Positions 42,436-48,426 of a stretch of 48,426 nt of DNA are shown one piece after another. This stretch comes from CAYHBO01 sp964354855 (lineage in GTDB: Bacteria > Babelota > Babeliae > Babelales > RVW-14), in NCBI GenBank assembly GCA_964354855.1, contig CAYHBO010000008.1:1-48426 (forward strand), written 5' to 3'. The first letter of the stretch is position 1. Every line of letters begins with the position of its first letter. Under the pieces are notes generated by a model. That model did no database searches. It was given only the letters and a program-made list of their open reading frames with translations, and was not told where the DNA came from. A program made the position numbers and the translations under genes.

Positions 42436-42492
42436 GTATATTTGTCGGGTCATTATTGAGAAATTGGGGACCCATTCAATTAAAATTTTAAT

Positions 42493-42530
42493 AAGGGCAT
42501 AAAAAGTAGAAACTTTTTATGCCCTTGTTT
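42493..42530. terminator. Bidirectional terminator between lon and the cation exchanger
   Basis: A perfect 15-bp stem (42493-42507 with 42512-42526) with an AGAA loop; GTTTTTTAT follows on the plus strand and TTATTAAAATTTT on the minus strand. Confidence 0.93.
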
Positions 42531-42531
42531 T

Positions 42532-43488
42532 TTATATCAAATGATAAGCGATATAGGTGCAGAATAAACTCATCAACACAGCGCCGGTTCGACGACTAAG
42601 CCGTTCTCTAAAGATTGAGTACGCGATAATGAAGAATGCAACAAACATGAAGCCGGCCGCTCCTCGTAATGGGGTGAGGCTGATTGGTGCGGGGGATATT
42701 ACCGCAAGTAAACCAAGAATCAAGGTTCCTTGTCCAAGAACCGTACTTAACGTTGGGCCAAGCGCAAGTCCGTATTCTTTGCGCTTTAAAGCGCTTAAGC
42801 TGACAGCGAGTTCAGGTAATGATGTCCCAATGCCCATCAATGTTGCACCAATGATCTCAAGTGATAATGAACAGTAGGTTGAAAGTCTAATCGCAAAGGT
42901 GACAGAGAGCATAGAGCCAATGAGTACAAGCGAAAAACTTGCGAGTAATTTAGTGATGAGTAAAAGCGAGATATTTTTGTCTTGCGTGTCTTTAGGTAAA
43001 ATTTCGGTTGTATCAACAATTAACGAAGCATTTTCATGGCGCCATACCCAACAACAGAACGCGATAAAAATACTGATTAAAATAACTCCGTGAATTCTAG
43101 TTACTTCCCCAAACATAAAGTTGGTGAACATTAAGCTTCCTGCTATCAAGAGCATTGATAAGAGCCACTTGCGCTCTTTTGCTGAGATGTTCATGGTTCC
43201 TGCCAAAAACATACTTAACCCGGATACCAAGGTGATATCACAAAAATTTGCCCCAATTACTTCGCCTGCTGAAAGAGGACCAGCACCGTTAAGCCCGGAA
43301 ATTATGGCAACCATAACATCAGGGATAAGGGCTCCAGCTGCAAGCATGAAAAAACCGATAAAGAACGTTGAAATATTGTAAGCTTGCGCTACGCGCACTG
43401 CATAGCGTACCGATAAGTCACCACCAAGCCACAGAAGTGCTATTCCAGAAGTCATGCCAAACATGTTGATGATGATGTCGCTATACAT
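42532..43488 (-). CDS. CaCA-family sodium/calcium exchanger-like membrane protein
   Basis: YrbG-like exchangers swap Na+ or H+ for Ca2+ through two inverted five-helix halves with alpha-repeats. The 318-residue protein has ten or so hydrophobic helices. Repeat 2 is GIGTSLPELAVSLSALKRKEYGLALG, the canonical G-T-S-x-P-E signature. Repeat 1 reads AAGALIPDVMVAIISGLNGAGPLSAGEVIGANFCD, in which the usual T-S-x-P-E is replaced by A-L-I-P-D. Repeat 2 also ends LSTVLGQG rather than the usual G-S-N, so ion selectivity may differ. AAAGG five bases upstream supports ATG 43488. The cation exchanged is not determinable. Confidence 0.85.
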   Translation of the reverse strand: MYSDIIINMFGMTSGIALLWLGGDLSVRYAVRVAQAYNISTFFIGFFMLAAGALIPDVMVAIISGLNGAGPLSAGEVIGANFCDITLVSGLSMFLAGTMNISAKERKWLLSMLLIAGSLMFTNFMFGEVTRIHGVILISIFIAFCCWVWRHENASLIVDTTEILPKDTQDKNISLLLITKLLASFSLVLIGSMLSVTFAIRLSTYCSLSLEIIGATLMGIGTSLPELAVSLSALKRKEYGLALGPTLSTVLGQGTLILGLLAVISPAPISLTPLRGAAGFMFVAFFIIAYSIFRERLSRRTGAVLMSLFCTYIAYHLI

Positions 43489-43665
43489 AGCGGCCTTTCG
43501 ATAAGCGTGATGTTTAATGGGAAAATAAAACGTTTGAAATGTAAGTTTTTAAGTATAGCCATTTAATTTGTAGGAGCAAGAGTCACCCGTATTCCAACTC
43601 TTCTTTTGACTTTTTATTCTATTTTTTCATACCGTTATGTAGGAATACAATAGGGGCGAGTTTTG
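43489..43665. other. Intergenic region before the exported ankyrin gene
   Basis: No gene is visible. TTGACT near 43605 could be a -35 box, but the -10 region behind it is poor. AGGGGCGAG at 43652-43660 could serve a start at 43666. Confidence 0.3.
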
Positions 43666-43704
43666 ATGTTAAGTTTAAAAAACGATAAACGCGAGAGAAT
43701 GGGT

Positions 43705-44580
43705 ATGAAAAAACAGCTATTATTTTTTTGTCTTGTGATGCAAGTATCGTTCTGTAACGTATTAGCTATGTTTTCGGGGTTATTTAGAGTATCAGAAGAG
43801 CCTGGAATAATGGTAAAAGTGTATAATTTGAAGTTATGGCGTGATGGTAAATGGGTTCATAGGGTATTAGATTACTTGGTAAAACAGTTTATATCCCAGA
43901 AGGTAGAGTGCTGGCTTAATGCGGCAATACAGAGTAGAAGCTTGATTTTTAATGAAGGGGTCTTGATCTGTTCTGGCGATTCTGGGCTGGAGATTAAGCA
44001 ATATTTTCTACAGTGTTATCCTAAAGAATCTCAGATTAAAGATATCCAAAGAATGTTAGTTGAAAAACTAAAAGAATCTGATTCTAGCGGAAGTTCTGCT
44101 GTACATCTGTTAATAAGTGATACTGAAAAAGATAATACTGATGTTGTTAAAGCGGTCATAACTTACGTAAAGCAAATTGATTTGATTATTACAGAGGCTT
44201 CTAATGCTGTAATTGTGCAAGTTAAAGAGGCAAAAGAGCGTCAAGCAGGTGAACCGTTAGGCTTTGAGCTTGTTGATGCTTCATCAACAGAGGAGGCTCC
44301 TGTGAGCTTTGAAGAAGCAAGAAGAACTACTGTTGTAAAAAAAGATTCAGAGTTTGAGTTGGTTGGAGATGATCAACTTGCATCTGAGCCATTAGACGAT
44401 TTACTTTTTGATATAGATGCTGGTGGAAATACGCTCCTTCATGAAGCCGCACGTAAAAGAAACCGAGATTTAATGGACTTTCTTCTTGTTAGCATTTCTA
44501 AAAATAACAAAGAAAAATTTTTTGAGACTAAAAATAGCGAAGAAGAAAACGCTCAAAAATTATTTGATCAAGTAAAGTAA
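43705..44580 (+). CDS. Exported protein with one C-terminal ankyrin repeat
   Basis: The 291-residue protein from ATG 43705 has a signal peptide (MKKQLLFFCLVMQVSFCNVLA). In-frame starts at 43666 (behind GGGG) and 43699 would add 13 or 2 residues ahead of it; 43666 cannot be excluded. The body is of unknown fold with an acidic middle (FELVDASSTEE and FELVGDDQLASE repeat-like pairs around residues 190-235). The end holds one clear ankyrin repeat: DAGGNTLLHEAARKRNRDLMDFLL. Ankyrin proteins of host-associated bacteria often act on host proteins, but that is not shown here. A stem-loop follows, and dnaE begins 112 bases later. Confidence 0.75.
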   Translation: MKKQLLFFCLVMQVSFCNVLAMFSGLFRVSEEPGIMVKVYNLKLWRDGKWVHRVLDYLVKQFISQKVECWLNAAIQSRSLIFNEGVLICSGDSGLEIKQYFLQCYPKESQIKDIQRMLVEKLKESDSSGSSAVHLLISDTEKDNTDVVKAVITYVKQIDLIITEASNAVIVQVKEAKERQAGEPLGFELVDASSTEEAPVSFEEARRTTVVKKDSEFELVGDDQLASEPLDDLLFDIDAGGNTLLHEAARKRNRDLMDFLLVSISKNNKEKFFETKNSEEENAQKLFDQVK

Positions 44581-44593
44581 GAAGCTAGAAAAT

Positions 44594-44645
44594 AACTCAT
44601 TTCGCTCTCGACTGATGACTGAAGTCCGGTTAAAATGAGTTTTCC
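44594..44645 (+). terminator. Possible stem-loop terminator after the ankyrin gene
   Basis: A 9-bp perfect stem (44594-44602 with 44633-44641) with a 30-base loop, then TTCCGTTTT. The loop is long and the T-tract weak, so termination is uncertain. Confidence 0.35.
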
Positions 44646-44692
44646 GTTTTAAAATCGTTACTCATACGCTTGTATCAGAAATTTATATCCCT

Positions 44693-47600
44693 ATGAATAA
44701 ACACTTTACCCATCTCCATCTGCATACTGAATTTTCGCTCTTGGACGGAGCCATAAGGCTTCCTGAGTTGGTGGCTTTTGCCAAACAGCAGGAATGGAAA
44801 GCGGTTGGGATCTCTGATCATGGAAATATTTTTGGTGCGGTAAAATTCTTTCAGTTAGCGCGGAAAGAAAAGATTAAGCCGATTCTTGGCATTGAGATGT
44901 ACTTTACACCTGATGTTGCCATCAAGAATGCGCAGGAAAAATACTGCCATTTGATTGTGATTGTTCAGAATAAAACGGGGTACAAAAATTTATGTCGTTT
45001 GCTGGCGCTTGCTTATCAGGAAGGCTTTTATTTTAAGCCGCGTATCGATTACGCGATGCTTGAAAAGTATAACGAGGGCTTAGTGGTGACTACGGCGTGT
45101 ATCGGTGGGCATATCCCACGCTTATTGCGTCATGGTCACATTGAAGAGGCTGAGTCTCGCATAAAATGGTTTAAAGATGTTTTTGGTAAAGATCGCTTCT
45201 TCTTCGAGCTTTCGCCGCCGGAGTTTGAAAAGCAGCAGATTTCAAACAAACTGATGATGGAGTATGCATTAAAACATGATGTTCGTTCCATTGCTTCTTG
45301 TGATGCGCATTATTTGCACAAAGAAGATCATGAAGCACATGAAGCCCTGCTTGCGGTTCAGACAAAAGATGAGCTTTCAAACCCTGATCGTTTTTCATTT
45401 AAAGATTTTCGCGGCTATGTTCGGACTACTGAAGAGATGCTTCAGGCATTTAAAGGAAATGAAGAGTTCATTTGGAATACCGGGACCATAGCAGATAGTT
45501 GCGATTTTGATTTTGAGTTCGGCAAGTTATTTTTTCCGCAATTTGTGGTACCAGAGCAACATACGCAAGAAACTTACTTTGAAAAACTTTGTGTAGAAGG
45601 TCTTGAAAAGATTAAGCAAGAGGGAAATATTCCCGGAGATAAGCATGAAGTGTACGATGCACGATTACGTGAAGAAATTGATCTGATCGTAAAAATGGGC
45701 TTTGTCGGTTACTTTTTGGTCGTGAGTGATTTTATTCAGTGGGCTAAGCGTAACGGTATCTCGGTGGGGGCTGGTCGTGGATCGGTAGCTGGAGCGCTGG
45801 TTGCATGGGCCATGGAAATTACTAACGTTGATCCAATCCGTTATAACTTACTTTTCGAGCGATTCCTGAATCCTGAACGAGTGAGTATGCCCGATATCGA
45901 TATTGATTTTTGCATTGAGCGCCGTGAAGAAGTGATTAACTATGTTAAAGATAAATACGGTCATGATTGCGTGTGCCAGATTATTACCTTCGGTACCATG
46001 ATGGCAAAAGGGGTAATCAAAGACGTTGGTCGTGTGATGAGTTTGCCGTTCCAAGACACTAACATGATTACCGATCTTATCCCTGAACAATTAAAAATTA
46101 CGCTTAAAGAAGCAATCGAGCAGGAACCGCGGTTGGCAGAAATGATTGCATCCAATGGAACCGTAAAAAAACTTTTTGATATTGCATTCCGTCTTGAAGG
46201 TCTTACCAGGCACGCGTCTAAGCACGCTGCCGGTGTGGTGATTTCACCAACGCCGCTCCATGAAACCATGCCGCTTTACATCCCCGCAAAAACAACCGAC
46301 TTAGTTGCGCAGTATGCCATGACCGAGCTTGAAGCGCTTGGTTTTCTTAAGATGGACTTTCTTGGGTTAAAAAACTTAACCGTTATTCAAAGTGCGCTTA
46401 AATCGATTAAAGAGAATCATGGCATTGATATCAACCTTGATAAAATTTCTTTAGAAGACGCTAAAACGTTCGAGCTGTTGTGTCAGGGTAAAACCAACGC
46501 GATTTTTCAGTTTGAATCTGATGGTCTAAAAGAGGTACTCCGCAAACTTAAACCTGATAAATTTGAAGACTTAATTGCGGTTAACGCACTTTATCGTCCA
46601 GGTCCACTTGGTGCCGGGATGGTCGATGATTACATTGAGCGTCGTCATGGTCGTCAAGCGGTTCCGTATATGTTCCCCGAACTTAAGCCAATTCTTGAAG
46701 AGACCTATGGTGTAATTGTTTACCAAGAGCAGGTAATGCATATTGCATCTGCGGTGGCAGGCTACTCGCTTGGAGCATCCGATATTTTACGTCGTGCAAT
46801 GGGTAAGAAAAAAGCTGATGTGATGGAAGAGCAAAAAGCCTTATTCGTTGAAGGGGCAAAAGTACGCAACTTCAATGAAAAAAAAGCCGGCGAATTATTC
46901 GATCTGATGGCTTATTTTGCTGGGTACGGTTTCAACAAATCTCACTCAACCGCCTATGCGCTGATCGCTTATCATACTGCTTACCTAAAGGCTAACTATC
47001 CAAGTGAATTTATGGCCGCTTCGGTTACTTATGAAACGGGCAATCCTGAGCAACTTACCCATTATCTTCAAGAAATTAGCGATATGGGTCTTGCAACTAT
47101 TCCACCAGACATTAACCTTTCGGCGGTACCGTTTAAAGCAATTCAGGGAGGCATTCTTTTTGGGTTGCGTGGCATTAAAAACGTTGGTGATGCAGCGCTT
47201 GAAAATATGATTGCAGAGCGAGCGACAAAGCCGTTTAGTGACATGTTAGATTTTTGTAAACGTATTGATCTTCGAGTAGCCAACAAACGAGTTCTGGAGA
47301 GTCTGATTTATGCCGGTGCGATGGACAAGTTTCCTGGAAATCGTGCACAAAAGATGGCGGAACTGGGGACCATTATTTTATTGGCACAAGAAAGCAAAGA
47401 ACGCGCAAAGACCGGACAGATGGGGTTATTTGATATAGCGCCAGCTACGCGTGGTGAAGTGCAGGAAAGTTATAATTTTCAACCACTTGCCGATTGGACA
47501 ACGCGTGAAAAATTAGCCAAAGAAAAAGAGGTTGCCGGTTTCTATTTGAGTTCTCATCCATTGAAAGCGTTTGCGCCGGTATCCTGGGTTGAAGTTAACT

Positions 47601-48145
47601 CATTTAGTGAAGCACTTGAAAAAGTTAAGCAGGTTACGTCTATCAAAGAGCCGTTTGTTTCATGTGTAGGGTTGTTGCAAAACTACAAAATTATTACCAC
47701 CAAAAAAGGTGACCGCATGATGTTTGCGCAGTGTGAGGATCTTGAAACGCGCGCAGAAGTCATTATTTTTCCACGGTTATTCGTTGTGATTGAAAAATGG
47801 ATCAAAGATCATGATATATTTCTAATCAAAGGTGCGGTTGATATTACGTCGCCTAACAGCTGTAAAATTAAAGCTATGGAATTTATTCCCCTTGAACTGT
47901 TGTTCGAGCAGGAAAAACTTATTAAGCGTTTACGGCTTGGGATTGCGGGAAATATTCAGGAACAGGCGCTGAAAGAAATAAAAGCGCGTTTAATGTATGC
48001 ACCGGGGAATGTGCCGATGAGTATCACGTTTCAGGATGCGGGGAAAAAGTTGGTGCTTGAAAGCGCGCAAAAAGTTATTTGCTCGGTTGATGCATTACAG
48101 CATCTTGAGGAGATGGGGGTTGACGTAAAGGTTATGTTGAACTAA
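44693..48145 (+). CDS. dnaE: DNA polymerase III alpha subunit
   Basis: DnaE is the replicative polymerase catalytic subunit. The 1150-residue protein starts with the PHP domain (THLHLHTEFSLLDGA, GISDHGNIFG). The polymerase core includes GAGRGSVAGALVAWAMEI and PDIDIDFC with the catalytic aspartates, and YGFNKSHSTAYALIAYHTAYL marks the fingers region. QMGLFD (about 915) is a typical beta-clamp-binding motif, and the C-terminal OB-like region (about 985-1070) is present. Length and motif order are normal for the proteobacterial-type DnaE1. The gene precedes a partial ankyrin gene by 18 bases. Confidence 0.97.
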   Translation: MNKHFTHLHLHTEFSLLDGAIRLPELVAFAKQQEWKAVGISDHGNIFGAVKFFQLARKEKIKPILGIEMYFTPDVAIKNAQEKYCHLIVIVQNKTGYKNLCRLLALAYQEGFYFKPRIDYAMLEKYNEGLVVTTACIGGHIPRLLRHGHIEEAESRIKWFKDVFGKDRFFFELSPPEFEKQQISNKLMMEYALKHDVRSIASCDAHYLHKEDHEAHEALLAVQTKDELSNPDRFSFKDFRGYVRTTEEMLQAFKGNEEFIWNTGTIADSCDFDFEFGKLFFPQFVVPEQHTQETYFEKLCVEGLEKIKQEGNIPGDKHEVYDARLREEIDLIVKMGFVGYFLVVSDFIQWAKRNGISVGAGRGSVAGALVAWAMEITNVDPIRYNLLFERFLNPERVSMPDIDIDFCIERREEVINYVKDKYGHDCVCQIITFGTMMAKGVIKDVGRVMSLPFQDTNMITDLIPEQLKITLKEAIEQEPRLAEMIASNGTVKKLFDIAFRLEGLTRHASKHAAGVVISPTPLHETMPLYIPAKTTDLVAQYAMTELEALGFLKMDFLGLKNLTVIQSALKSIKENHGIDINLDKISLEDAKTFELLCQGKTNAIFQFESDGLKEVLRKLKPDKFEDLIAVNALYRPGPLGAGMVDDYIERRHGRQAVPYMFPELKPILEETYGVIVYQEQVMHIASAVAGYSLGASDILRRAMGKKKADVMEEQKALFVEGAKVRNFNEKKAGELFDLMAYFAGYGFNKSHSTAYALIAYHTAYLKANYPSEFMAASVTYETGNPEQLTHYLQEISDMGLATIPPDINLSAVPFKAIQGGILFGLRGIKNVGDAALENMIAERATKPFSDMLDFCKRIDLRVANKRVLESLIYAGAMDKFPGNRAQKMAELGTIILLAQESKERAKTGQMGLFDIAPATRGEVQESYNFQPLADWTTREKLAKEKEVAGFYLSSHPLKAFAPVSWVEVNSFSEALEKVKQVTSIKEPFVSCVGLLQNYKIITTKKGDRMMFAQCEDLETRAEVIIFPRLFVVIEKWIKDHDIFLIKGAVDITSPNSCKIKAMEFIPLELLFEQEKLIKRLRLGIAGNIQEQALKEIKARLMYAPGNVPMSITFQDAGKKLVLESAQKVICSVDALQHLEEMGVDVKVMLN

Positions 48146-48163
48146 AGATTTCTTGGGGGATTC

Positions 48164-48426
48164 GTGAATATAAGAATGATAATGATAGTGATGTTGGGGT
48201 TAGGTTTCTATGCAGAAATTTTGCCCATGATTGCTCAGCATCGAGAATTATGCGTTTCTTTTGATGTATTGATGCACAGATTTCGTGAGGCGGTGTTTCA
48301 AGGAGATATAGTTACGGTGCAAGATTGTGTCGCGAAGGGTGTAGATGTTAACGCAGACCTAAGTTGGGGAGAGCCGGGTAAATTTTATGTTGCATTACAT
48401 CATGTTACTTCAGTTAAAGAGTTGCC
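48164..48426 (+). CDS. Exported ankyrin-repeat protein, 5' end only (runs off the window)
   Basis: The frame opens at GTG 48164, close behind GGGGGA; an ATG at 48176 is an alternative. The first residues (MIMIVMLGLGFYAEILP) form a signal peptide. The stretch FREAVFQGDIVTVQDCVAKGVDVNAD is an ankyrin helix pair (the A-V-x-x-G-D and G-V-D-V-N-A pattern), and a following ALHHVTSVKEL is the start of a second. There is no stop before the window edge, so size and repeat number are unknown. Confidence 0.75.
   Translation, partial: MNIRMIMIVMLGLGFYAEILPMIAQHRELCVSFDVLMHRFREAVFQGDIVTVQDCVAKGVDVNADLSWGEPGKFYVALHHVTSVKEL

Overview
This 48.4 kb, A+T-rich, Gram-negative scaffold most resembles an intracellular or obligately host-dependent bacterium. 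The best guess is Candidatus Dependentiae (TM6); Chlamydiae-like or Rickettsiales-like lineages are less likely. The reasons are two adjacent NTT/Tlc-type nucleotide transporters, ankyrin-repeat proteins with signal peptides, several predicted secreted eukaryote-like proteins (PTP/DUSP phosphatases, a tectonin-like propeller), an AAA-ATPase/PD-(D/E)XK protein, and a complete set of house-keeping genes in standard code 11. The lineage is inferred from gene content, not from a marker phylogeny. Three runs of exactly 100 N (8718-8817, 14776-14875, 24068-24167) look like scaffold gaps of unknown true length.

Layout. 1-6.8 kb: a truncated S66 LD-carboxypeptidase remnant, a divergent ITPase-like protein, a MATE transporter, a palindromic element with 19-bp tandem repeats, and the run gatC-gatA-dus-mreC. 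6.9-14.2 kb: an accessory block in which a giant signal-peptide protein with an intact-looking PEP-synthase-type ATP-grasp and phosphohistidine domain sits between two signal-peptide PTP/DUSP proteins. 14.4-15.0 kb: two tRNA-Arg genes and an 81-bp tandem array carrying copies of the tRNA 3' end. 15.0-22.8 kb: a SWIM/SNF2 ATPase, then on the minus strand PBP2, GmhB, an RMD1/DUF155 protein and a predicted exported lysozyme-like protein. 22.8-27.1 kb: a tandemly duplicated cassette (leader, protein A, protein B, terminator); the B proteins end in acidic then lysine-rich tails. 27.1-34.3 kb (minus): AAA/PD-(D/E)XK protein, tectonin-like secreted protein, methyltransferase, glycosyltransferase and UDP-glucose dehydrogenase. 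34.5-36.7 kb: a periplasmic ligand-binding protein next to a four-helix channel resembling a bacterial pentameric ligand-gated ion channel. 36.7-39.6 kb (minus): the two NTT transporters. 39.9-48.4 kb: lon with a lysine-rich tail, a CaCA-type cation exchanger, a secreted one-ankyrin protein, dnaE, and the start of another ankyrin protein running off the window.

How it fits together. mreC, PBP2, GmhB, Ugd, the glycosyltransferase and the methyltransferase indicate an active Gram-negative envelope with LPS and surface polysaccharide. The NTT pair indicates import of nucleotides or ATP from a host. The signal-peptide phosphatases, the dikinase-like protein, ankyrin and tectonin proteins and the duplicated A/B cassette are candidate host-interaction factors; that role is inference. 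The strongest candidates for something undescribed are the exported dikinase-like/phosphatase cluster, the binding-protein/channel pair, and the tRNA-anchored repeat array.
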